Below, in pieces: positions 1 through 7,333 of a DNA stretch of 64,000 nucleotides (its first letter is position 1; every line of letters begins with the position of its first letter). The position numbers and the translations under genes are program-made. The DNA is from Bacteroidales bacterium (lineage in GTDB: Bacteria > Bacteroidota > Bacteroidia > Bacteroidales > Muribaculaceae). Below the pieces are notes generated by a model. That model was not told where the DNA came from, made no database searches, and saw nothing but the letters and a program-made list of their open reading frames with translations. The DNA lies in contig SFOH01000001.1 in the NCBI GenBank assembly GCA_004552485.1, positions 62,001-126,000 of the forward strand, read 5' to 3'.

Positions 1-653
1 AGTTTGCCCTTGTATTTGCCGAAGTTGATGACCTCGCGCTTCTGCTCGTCATAGACGAGACGTCCCATGAAGTCGACGTTGCGGTTCTGCGAGGCGAAAT
101 CGGCCAGGGCGTCTATGTCCGCGGGCAGGTCGGGATAACGCTCCATCTGCGCCATCAGCACCTCATACGTTGCCATGGTGTCGGCCTCGGCGCCGTGCGC
201 GCCCTCTAATTCTTTGTCGCAGTAGAAGCGGTAGGCGGCGGTGAGATTGCGCGGCTCTTTTTTGTGGAAGATGGTCTGAACGTCGATGAAGCGACAGCGG
301 CCGAAGTCAAAGTCGACGTTGGCGCGCTGAAACTCCTGGTCGAGCATCGGGATGTCGAAGCGGTTGCTGTTGAAGCCGGCGATGTCGCAGCCCGTCATAT
401 ACTGCGCCAGGCTCTTGGCCAGGCAGCGGAACGGCGGGCAGTCTTTGACGTCCTCGTCCGTGATGTGATGGATGGCCGTGGCCTCGGCGGGGATGGGCAT
501 CTCGGGGTTCACGCGGTGCGTCTTCACCTCCGGGCTGTCCTGGCCGGGGAAGACTTTCACGGTGGAAATCTCCACTATGCGGTCCGCTGTTATGTTTACG
601 CCCGTGGTCTCCAGGTCGAAGAAGACGATGGGGCGGCGCAGATTGAGTCTCAT
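1..653 (-). CDS. DnaQ-like 3'-5' exonuclease (C-terminus cut by window edge)
   Basis: A DEDDh-type exonuclease related to the DNA polymerase III epsilon proofreading subunit, removing nucleotides from DNA 3' ends. The reading frame starts at an ATG whose complement is 651-653 and stays open to the left edge, so the C-terminus is missing. ExoI motif FFDLETTG is near residue 11, ExoII-like FNSNRFDIPML near 100, and ExoIII HGAEADT near 160; the acidic residues and the His of the DEDDh set are visible. It lies 29 bp downstream of dnaN in the same orientation, a common Bacteroidetes arrangement, and is probably transcribed with it. Whether it is the replicative epsilon or an accessory exonuclease cannot be decided here. 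Confidence 0.9.
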   Translation of the reverse strand, partial: MRLNLRRPIVFFDLETTGVNITADRIVEISTVKVFPGQDSPEVKTHRVNPEMPIPAEATAIHHITDEDVKDCPPFRCLAKSLAQYMTGCDIAGFNSNRFDIPMLDQEFQRANVDFDFGRCRFIDVQTIFHKKEPRNLTAAYRFYCDKELEGAHGAEADTMATYEVLMAQMERYPDLPADIDALADFASQNRNVDFMGRLVYDEQKREVINFGKYKGK

Positions 654-682
654 TTCTGTCGGGTTTAAGTCGATGGGGTCTC

Positions 683-1810
683 TTAGAAGCTGCCCACGGT
701 CATGGGCATAAGCAGCATGATGAGCTCGGTGTTCTCGGCGTTCTCCGAGGGACGGAAGATGCCGGGACGGCCGGGGTCGGCGAGGTCGACGACAACATCG
801 TCGGAGGTGATGATGTTCAGCACCTCGATCAGATAGTTCGAGCCGAAGCCGATGATGAGGCTCTCGCCGGTGAAGGAGCAGGGCACTTTGTCGCGTGCGA
901 ACATCTGCAGGTTGTTGTCCTCGCTCTTAATCTCCACGCTGTCAGGGGTGATACGGAATTTCTCGAGGCCGTATTCCTGACTCACGAAGAGGCCCACGCG
1001 GCGCACGGCGTTGAGCAGTGTCACGCGGTCGGCGGTCAGCGTGAGTGTGTTGCTGCGGGGGATTACGCGGTTATAGTCGGGGAAGTTGCCCTGGATGAAG
1101 CGGCAGTTGAAGGTGAACGAACTCGAGCTGATGCTGGCGCTCTTGCGCGAGAGCGAGAAGGTCACTTCCTCTTCGCCGTCAAAGACTGAGCTGAGAATCT
1201 GAGCGGGCTTGGTGGGGATGATGCAGGAGGCGGTGATGCCGGGGGCAACGCCGCTGTCCGTGAACTTCACCAGCTTGCGCGTGTCCGTGGCCACGAAGAT
1301 AATCTGGTCGGGCTTGATGTCGAAGAACACGCCCATCATCTGAGGACGGTAGTCGTCGGTCGAAACGGCGAAGATGGTATTCTTGATGCCGCGGGCGATT
1401 GTCGAGGCGGGGCAGGTGAATGTCTGAGGCTCGGAGTCGTCCTCGTCGTTCTGATATTGGGGATAGTCGGCACCGTCGATGGCCATGAAGTCATACTCGC
1501 CGGAGGAATAAGTGAGGTGCACGTTTCCGTGTGTATCCACGCTGATTTCGATGCCCTGGTCGGGAATTTCCTTGAGGATGTCAACAAAGCGCTTTGCCTC
1601 GATGCAGAAAGCGCCGCCGCCTTCAACGTCGGTGACGGCCAGCGTTGCCGTGAGAGAGTTCTCCACGTCGGAGCCGGTAATGGTGAGGGTTTCGCCGTCG
1701 AGACGGAGCAGGAAATTGTTGAGGATTGAGAGAGCGTTTTTAGCGTTAATCACTTTGTTTACGGCCGAAGCGTAGTTGTAAAGTGTCTTGCTGGATACGT
1801 TGAATTTCAT
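683..1810 (-). CDS. dnaN: DNA polymerase III subunit beta (sliding clamp)
   Basis: The clamp forms a dimeric ring around DNA that tethers the replicative polymerase. The 375-residue product matches the usual clamp length. It begins MKFNVSSKTLYNYASAVNKV, has the three-repeat clamp layout, and ends in a hydrophobic LMLLMPM-type segment typical of clamp C-termini. The ATG complement is at 1808-1810. A full Bacteroidetes promoter lies about 120 bp upstream. No dnaA or origin features accompany it, as is usual in Bacteroidales, where dnaN sits with an exonuclease gene instead. Confidence 0.97.
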   Translation of the reverse strand: MKFNVSSKTLYNYASAVNKVINAKNALSILNNFLLRLDGETLTITGSDVENSLTATLAVTDVEGGGAFCIEAKRFVDILKEIPDQGIEISVDTHGNVHLTYSSGEYDFMAIDGADYPQYQNDEDDSEPQTFTCPASTIARGIKNTIFAVSTDDYRPQMMGVFFDIKPDQIIFVATDTRKLVKFTDSGVAPGITASCIIPTKPAQILSSVFDGEEEVTFSLSRKSASISSSSFTFNCRFIQGNFPDYNRVIPRSNTLTLTADRVTLLNAVRRVGLFVSQEYGLEKFRITPDSVEIKSEDNNLQMFARDKVPCSFTGESLIIGFGSNYLIEVLNIITSDDVVVDLADPGRPGIFRPSENAENTELIMLLMPMTVGSF

Positions 1811-1928
1811 ATTTTCAGGGTTACTTGTTTATTATATTCGGAATTTAGGCGTTCGTCGCACCGCCGTAGCCGGAGGCTGGGAGAATATCCGTCGCAGGGC
1901 TTCTCACGCGCGTGTGAGTATGAACATA

Positions 1929-1960
1929 CAAATTTACAACAAAATCCGCTATTATGCAAA
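1929..1960 (-). promoter_or_regulatory. Bacteroidetes-type promoter for dnaN
   Basis: On the minus strand, TTTG (1960-1957) is followed after 20 nt by TAAATTTG (1936-1929). This matches the Bacteroidetes primary-sigma consensus TTTG-N19-21-TAnnTTTG. The predicted start of transcription is near 1922, giving a leader of roughly 110 nt before dnaN. Confidence 0.75.
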
Positions 1961-2051
1961 TTTTATTGCGTTATGGGCCTCCCCACCCTTTGCATTTTAA
2001 GATGAGCGCACTATCCCCTGTCCCGGTGCTTCGCGTCTCCGGCAGTTCGCG

Positions 2052-2534
2052 TCAGAGAATAACCGGAAGAAGCGCTTTGGGGAACGGGCCGTCGAAGGTG
2101 CAGACGATGTTGGAGGAATAGTCGTAGGCGCCGGTGTAAACGTGCTTGCCGTCAAAGGTATACAGTATGTTTGAGGAGTAGGTGTACGCGCCGGAGTAGA
2201 TATGGTTGGAGGCGATGGTGCACATGATTTCCGACGAGTAGCTGTATGGTCCGGAGTAGATGTGTTTGCCGTCCCAGGTGTAGAGTATGTTCGAGGAATA
2301 TGTGTAGGGCCCGGAGTAGATATGCTTGCCGTCGAAGGTGTACAGGATGTTTGAGGAGTAAGCGTAGGCGCCGGAGTAGAGGCGCTCGCCGTCCCAGGTG
2401 TACATGATTTCCGATGAATAGGCGTACGGGCCGCTGTAGACGTGCACGGCGGCTTTTGCGGAGCCCATGCCGGCCGCGAACAGCAGCAGCACGGCTGCAA
2501 ACCGCAGGAGAAATGAGGGCTTAATGTCTTTCAT
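2052..2534 (-). CDS. secreted protein of six 20-residue tandem repeats
   Basis: I do not recognise a named family. A signal peptide (positive start, hydrophobic stretch, cleavage near AKA-A) is followed by six consecutive 20-residue units with consensus close to HIYSGPYTYSSNILYTWDGK, then a 10-residue tail. Invariant or near-invariant positions are Y-S/T-G, Y-SS and T-DG; unit four has TIASN in place of TWDGK. The aromatic, Gly- and Ser-rich periodicity suggests short beta-hairpin repeats, superficially like choline-binding or WG repeats. I chose the ATG at 2534 over an upstream GTG at 2540. It is the last gene of a run with the zinc-ribbon and SPFH genes (36 bp gap), so it may be co-transcribed. 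Probable location is periplasm or cell surface. Confidence 0.75.
   Translation of the reverse strand: MKDIKPSFLLRFAAVLLLFAAGMGSAKAAVHVYSGPYAYSSEIMYTWDGERLYSGAYAYSSNILYTFDGKHIYSGPYTYSSNILYTWDGKHIYSGPYSYSSEIMCTIASNHIYSGAYTYSSNILYTFDGKHVYTGAYDYSSNIVCTFDGPFPKALLPVIL
2085..2444 (-). repeat. 60-bp tandem repeat array (6 copies)
   Basis: Six in-frame 60-bp units encode the 20-residue repeats of the secreted protein. Copies are diverged at wobble positions but keep exact register. Because the unit length is a multiple of three and the codon pattern recurs, a second frame is also open across the array. Confidence 0.85.
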
Positions 2535-2570
2535 AATCACTTTATGACTTTAAGGTTTATTCTTTGAGTG

Positions 2571-3305
2571 TCAGCGTTTTGCAAGTAGACGTTCAAGCAG
2601 TTTTATGCGCTGTTTAAGTTCCTCGATGCTGGCTGCCTGTTTCTCGTTGAAGCCATACTTGTTGACACCGCAGGTCAGACAGAACTCGGTGTCGCCCGGA
2701 TTGCTGTGGCCGGCCGGGCACACATAGCGCTGCTCGCGGCCGAAGATGCCGCGGTTCTCGTGGACACTGCCGACGGGCGCGAGGGAGGTGAGTGCGCGGT
2801 AGAGGCCGCGCATATTCTGCAGGTCGCTGTCGGTGTAGTCGGGCTGGAAGGCGCTGAGGCAGTCAGCGACGAAGGGCGCGGGGTCGGTCTCGGCGTTGTC
2901 GTCTTCGAGGATTTCCTGAAGATAGGATGCGTCGAAGAGGCGGCACTCGTCTATGATGTGGAGCGTGGCTTCTGGACAGCTGCGGATGTCGCCGTAGACG
3001 GCGCTGAGGGCGACGCGGCGGTCGATGGCGCGAAGATATTCCGGGAAATATTTCATGGCCATGCGGTGGAAATCGGTGCGCAACGCTTTGTCCGTCAGCC
3101 ATGACAGCAGGTATTTTTTGTAGAGCTGCGGAGCGATGGAGTCCATGCTCCGGCTGATGATATACTGCCAATTCTGCTCGGTCGGAAAAGTGTTGGGGCG
3201 CTCCAGCTGCACGCGATAGCGCTCGGCGCGGAGGGCGGCAATCAGCTCGTCGGCCGTCACCTGCCCTTCTGCGCCGGGCTGTTTATTTCTCTGATTGTCA
3301 GGCAT
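2571..3305 (-). CDS. uncharacterised protein with C-terminal zinc ribbon
   Basis: The family is unknown to me. I start it at MPDNQRN (ATG at 3305), 5 bp after the SPFH stop codon, instead of an upstream ATG at 3353 that would overlap the SPFH gene by 43 bp. The 244-residue product is mostly helical and soluble by composition. Near its end it carries CPAGHSNPGDTEFCLTCG, a CxxxH/CxxC zinc-ribbon-like knuckle, followed by a short coiled-coil-like tail (EELKQRIKLLERLLAK). No signal peptide is seen. Tight linkage to the SPFH gene suggests a joint role, perhaps as a cytoplasmic partner of the membrane scaffold (inference). Confidence 0.7.
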   Translation of the reverse strand: MPDNQRNKQPGAEGQVTADELIAALRAERYRVQLERPNTFPTEQNWQYIISRSMDSIAPQLYKKYLLSWLTDKALRTDFHRMAMKYFPEYLRAIDRRVALSAVYGDIRSCPEATLHIIDECRLFDASYLQEILEDDNAETDPAPFVADCLSAFQPDYTDSDLQNMRGLYRALTSLAPVGSVHENRGIFGREQRYVCPAGHSNPGDTEFCLTCGVNKYGFNEKQAASIEELKQRIKLLERLLAKR

Positions 3306-3310
3306 AAGCG

Positions 3311-4228
3311 TCAGTCTGCGGGTATCACAGGACGGGCACTCTCGTCGGAGCACAGCACCATGAGCAGGTTGCCCACGATGTCGGCGCGGCGCTCGTTGTC
3401 GAGGCTCACGACATTCTGCTCCTCGAGGTGAGTGAGGGCCATGCGCACCATGGTCACGGCGCCTTCGACAATCTTCTCGCGGGCGGCGATAATGGCCGAC
3501 GCCTGCTGACGGCGCAGCATGACGGCGGCAATCTCGGGAGCGTAGGCGAGATAGTTGATGCGGGCTTCGACAACGGTGAGTCCGGCTATCACAAGGCGCT
3601 CGTTGATTTTCTCCTCGAGCATCTTGCTGATCTCGGCACCGCCGCTGCGGAGGGTGAGGCGCGTGCCGTTCTCGTCATCATCGTAGGCAAAATGTCCGGC
3701 CACTTCGCGCAGTGCGGCATCGCCCTGCGTGGCCACAAAGTTGCGGAGCGCGCCGAAGCGGTTACCGCTGCCAATGCCGGCGTCAACGTCGAACGAGGCG
3801 CGATAGGTGTCCTCGACTTTCCACACCAGCACCATACCGATCATCACGGGATTGCCGGTGCTGTCGTTAACCTTGATAGGCTCGATGTTTATATTGTTGA
3901 TACGCAGCGACATACGGCGACGTGTCATCAGCGGGTTAACCCAGAAGAAGCCGGTGCGGCGCAGCGTGCCCTCGTATTTTCCGAAGAAGAGCATCACATA
4001 GCTCTCGTTGGGCTCGAGCTTTGTCAGACCCATGAGCAGGATAAAGCCCACAACAACCAAGAGGCCGCCGCCCATGACAGCCTCGCTCGTGTCGGCGCTG
4101 AACAGCCATGCGCTCGCGATGAAGCAAATCAGAGCCAGGAAGAGCGCTCCGAAGCCCGGGATGCAAAAGCCGCGATAAGGAAACTCGGCAGCCATTTCTG
4201 CGCTTGCGTTTGTGTTTTCGTTTGCCAT
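3311..4228 (-). CDS. SPFH / band 7 family membrane protein
   Basis: A stomatin/prohibitin/flotillin-type scaffold, anchored in the inner membrane and typically forming large oligomers. The 305-residue product has two N-terminal hydrophobic segments (about residues 22-44 and 50-68). An SPFH core follows, including LEPNESYVMLFFGKYEGTLR, the substrate-like strand region VNPLMTRRRMSLRINN and a long C-terminal helix. It heads a three-gene run with the zinc-ribbon gene and the repeat protein. The specific cellular role is unknown. Confidence 0.88.
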   Translation of the reverse strand: MANENTNASAEMAAEFPYRGFCIPGFGALFLALICFIASAWLFSADTSEAVMGGGLLVVVGFILLMGLTKLEPNESYVMLFFGKYEGTLRRTGFFWVNPLMTRRRMSLRINNINIEPIKVNDSTGNPVMIGMVLVWKVEDTYRASFDVDAGIGSGNRFGALRNFVATQGDAALREVAGHFAYDDDENGTRLTLRSGGAEISKMLEEKINERLVIAGLTVVEARINYLAYAPEIAAVMLRRQQASAIIAAREKIVEGAVTMVRMALTHLEEQNVVSLDNERRADIVGNLLMVLCSDESARPVIPAD

Positions 4229-4393
4229 AATTCTAAGTCTAAATGTGAAGAAAATAAGGTTGTAAGCATCTGCTTTTCAGGCTATTGCAAAGCCCTAAGC
4301 AGACTATTGAGGCATTGTTGTCACGCTGCTTCCTTATGCGGGCTGCCGCCGGCAGCCGTCCTCCCTCGGTCAGAGAGGACGGTCTGCGCACGG

Positions 4394-7072
4394 TCAGCGG
4401 CCGCTTTCGGCAATCATCGAGCGCAGATGCTCGTTGAAGGCAGTAGCGGCGTTGAGCTCGTCGAGGGTCAGATGCATGCGGTAGCGCCAGTAGTGACGGG
4501 GATTGGCGGGAACGTTGATGCGCTCCTCGCGCGGGTCTTTGCGGCGCAGGTCGCCGTCCATCGACAGATAGTCCTGCAGGGGAATGATGCAGAGCATCGA
4601 GGGCGACTTAAGCTGCAGGTCGACGATGCGCTCGCACACCCACGGCTCGCAGTAGAAGGGTGCGACGCCGGCGCAGTGCAGCACATTGTTGAAATAGCGC
4701 TGGCTCTTCTCGTGGTCGGCCTCCCACCACTCGCGGATACCCTCCATGTCGTGGGTAGAGGTGGTGCAGACTGAGAGGTAGGGATAAGTCCAGGTGTTGC
4801 CGAACTCGACCTTCGGGTCTTTGGGCATGCGCTGTATCTCCAGGGAGAGTATCTCCAGCTGGTTGATCACGGCGGGCACGCAGTCAGGAATCATGCCAAG
4901 GTCCTCGGCGCAGCACAGCATATCGGTGGCGTCGATGAGCGGGGGTAGCTTCCACATGGCCTTGCCGTACCAGAAGTCGTTGTGGCGATGGTAGAAGAAG
5001 TCGTTGTAGAGGCGGTTGAAACAGCTCTTCTCATAGTCGTTGAGACTGCGGTAGACGTAGCTGAACTGAGCCGAGATGCGGGGGTGATAGTGGTTCTTCT
5101 GCTCGGGGTCCTCGATGAAAAGGACATTGTCAATGAGGCCGAGCAGGCCGTTGCAGATGCGGTCGTTCTTGTCGTTTTTGTCAGCGGCGGCAAAGAAATC
5201 TGCCACCTTGCGCTGAGTGTCGAACTCAGGGCGCAGGCGATAACGGCCATAGCCTCCGTGAGGCTCCAGGAAGCGTTCGCGCACCTCGTCGGTGTATTCG
5301 CCGAAGAACTCGCCCAGGAACCAGTCCATGATGAAGGGCCGGGTATGCACCCCGGGGTCAATCCAGAAGTCGTAGTTGTTGCGCATCTCCTCGGCGGTGT
5401 AGGGCAGCGCCGGGTTGAAGTAGCCGAGCAGACCGTGGAGGGCGTCCATGGGAATCTGCCAGATGCGGAAGAAGCCCAGGACATGGTCAATGCGGTAGGC
5501 GTCGAAGTATTCGCTCATCTTGCGGAAACGGGCCTTCCACCACGCGAATCCGTCTTTGTTCATCTCCTCCCAGTTGTAGGTGGGCAAGCCCCAGTTCTGA
5601 CCCAGGACAGAGAAGTCATCCGGGGGAGCGCCGGCCTGGCAGTCCATGTAGAACAGGCGTGTGTCGGTCCAGGCGTCAACACTTGTGCGCGAGATGCCGA
5701 TGGGGATGTCGCCCTTGATGGCCACGCCCTTGGAATGGGCATAGTCGCGCACGTGGTGCATCTGCTTGTCCAGGTTGTACTGGATGTAATATGTGAGATT
5801 CATGGCGGCGGCGTCCTCCTTCTCCAGGCGGTTCACGATGTCCGGGGTGAAGACGGCATACTCGCCCCACTGCGAGAAGTCGGGTGTGCCGAAGCGGTCG
5901 CGCAGGGTGCAGAAGGCTGCGTAGTTGCGTATCCACTTGGCATTGTTGGCCATGTATTTCTTGAAATCGGCAGAGGCCAGCACCTTTTTGCCCTCCTGGG
6001 CGTATATCTCCTTGAGGTATTCGGTCTTGCCGTTCATAACGCGCTCATAGTCAATCTGAGACAGCGCGTTGAGCTCGGCGCCAAGGTCGGCGAAATACTT
6101 GCGGCGGTCGGCGTTCTTGAGCGTTCCGAGTTCGGAGAGGCGCATATAGAGCGGGTGGAGCGCGAAGGTGGAATTGGCGTTGTAGGGATAGGAGTCGGTC
6201 CACGTTCCCGTCATGGTCGTGTCATTGATGGGCAGCAGTTGCAGGAAGTTCTGACCGGTGGCGGCGGCCCAGTCAATCATCTTCTTCAAGTCGTAGAAGT
6301 CGCCCACGCCGAAGTCCTCTTCGGAGCGCAGCGAGAAAACGGGGATGGCTGTTCCGGCGCCGCGCCAGGGTGCCTCGGGGCTGTTGAACATCAGGCCGGC
6401 GATAACGGTCGACTCGTCCTGACGGGGCTCTACATCGAACACGCGGTTGTCAGAGCCTTCCCAGGCGACGACCTCGTTAGTCTCGGTATCGAGCACCACG
6501 AACTTGTACTGCTCGCCGCGTGAGACGGCGCGGTGATTGACCACCACTTCCCAAACGGGGAAAGCATTGTCGCTCATGCGAACGGCATGGCGCGGCTCCC
6601 ATGCACCGAGCAGGGCGTTCTCGCCAACGAGTGCGAGCACCTGACCGGGCTTAACCATGGGCGCGGCAATCTGCAGGGTGACGGTGCCGGGCAGTGCTAC
6701 TGCCGGAGCCTGGCGGGTGCTGCGATGGTTGATGCAGTCGGTGAACGCCGATGAAAAGTAGGGCTTGTCCCAGGGCATCTCGTGCCAGTGGTCAAAGATG
6801 ATGGCACGCGTCAAACCGTTGCCGCGGCTGTAGTGATGGGGTTTGCCCCACTCACGGCGTATGCCGCCGCCGGCGTTGCGAACCATAAAGCCGTAGTCGA
6901 AGGCATCGATGCTGTCGGGCACATCCACCTCTGCCTGCCACGTGTCGGGGTCAACCAGCGTCATTGCCATAGCGGCATCGAGGTTTCCATCGCCCAGTGC
7001 GGCAATGTTTCCGGTAACAAACAGGTTCTCGCCCCAGTTTGTATGGTAAGGTAATCTGATGGTCAATTTCAT
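4394..7072 (-). CDS. malQ: 4-alpha-glucanotransferase (amylomaltase, GH77) with two CBM20 domains
   Basis: It transfers alpha-1,4-glucan segments between maltodextrins and releases glucose, in cytoplasmic maltodextrin or glycogen metabolism. The 892-residue product has two N-terminal starch-binding CBM20-type domains (about 1-105 and 130-215) and a GH77 barrel from about 240. The nucleophile Asp529 (AYRIDHVLGF), acid/base Glu723 (CAEDLG) and Asp775 (STHD) are visible. No signal peptide is present. CBM20-MalQ fusions of this length are known in Bacteroidetes and plants (DPE2-like). It stands alone: no glycogen or maltose gene adjoins it. Confidence 0.95.
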   Translation of the reverse strand: MKLTIRLPYHTNWGENLFVTGNIAALGDGNLDAAMAMTLVDPDTWQAEVDVPDSIDAFDYGFMVRNAGGGIRREWGKPHHYSRGNGLTRAIIFDHWHEMPWDKPYFSSAFTDCINHRSTRQAPAVALPGTVTLQIAAPMVKPGQVLALVGENALLGAWEPRHAVRMSDNAFPVWEVVVNHRAVSRGEQYKFVVLDTETNEVVAWEGSDNRVFDVEPRQDESTVIAGLMFNSPEAPWRGAGTAIPVFSLRSEEDFGVGDFYDLKKMIDWAAATGQNFLQLLPINDTTMTGTWTDSYPYNANSTFALHPLYMRLSELGTLKNADRRKYFADLGAELNALSQIDYERVMNGKTEYLKEIYAQEGKKVLASADFKKYMANNAKWIRNYAAFCTLRDRFGTPDFSQWGEYAVFTPDIVNRLEKEDAAAMNLTYYIQYNLDKQMHHVRDYAHSKGVAIKGDIPIGISRTSVDAWTDTRLFYMDCQAGAPPDDFSVLGQNWGLPTYNWEEMNKDGFAWWKARFRKMSEYFDAYRIDHVLGFFRIWQIPMDALHGLLGYFNPALPYTAEEMRNNYDFWIDPGVHTRPFIMDWFLGEFFGEYTDEVRERFLEPHGGYGRYRLRPEFDTQRKVADFFAAADKNDKNDRICNGLLGLIDNVLFIEDPEQKNHYHPRISAQFSYVYRSLNDYEKSCFNRLYNDFFYHRHNDFWYGKAMWKLPPLIDATDMLCCAEDLGMIPDCVPAVINQLEILSLEIQRMPKDPKVEFGNTWTYPYLSVCTTSTHDMEGIREWWEADHEKSQRYFNNVLHCAGVAPFYCEPWVCERIVDLQLKSPSMLCIIPLQDYLSMDGDLRRKDPREERINVPANPRHYWRYRMHLTLDELNAATAFNEHLRSMIAESGR

Positions 7073-7219
7073 CGCGATGATATTAGTTAAGTTTTTGATT
7101 GTCAGACAATTTAAAGAATCGGCAGGACACCCTTGCCGGCCGCTTCTTTTTTATCCCTCTAAGTTAGCAAAAATCCGTCACACGCCGCCACTTCTTTACA
7201 ATTTTTAACGCTCCTTCGC

Positions 7220-7268
7220 ACTAAAAAATAGTCGGCGCGCAGCCCTCGGTAAAAAGGGATGCGCGCCG
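7220..7268 (-). terminator. Rho-independent terminator of the tyrosine kinase gene
   Basis: An inverted repeat at 7233-7246 and 7255-7268 (14 bp, one mismatch) is followed on the minus strand by TATTTTTTAG. It lies about 65 bp after the kinase stop codon and before malQ. Confidence 0.8.
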
Positions 7269-7333
7269 GCTGTTTATCGGATTGAGAGGAGGTCCGGCAT
7301 TAACGGCGCCGGGCTTGGTATGTCCTCTCAGCG

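Noticed and set aside
2085..2444. 60-bp repeats considered as a CRISPR array
   Set aside because: Units are contiguous with no unique spacers, are in frame with a signal-peptide protein and differ at wobble positions.
4982..6523. Long plus-strand open frame opposite malQ
   Set aside because: Antisense shadow; malQ has catalytic residues and a full-length frame on the minus strand.
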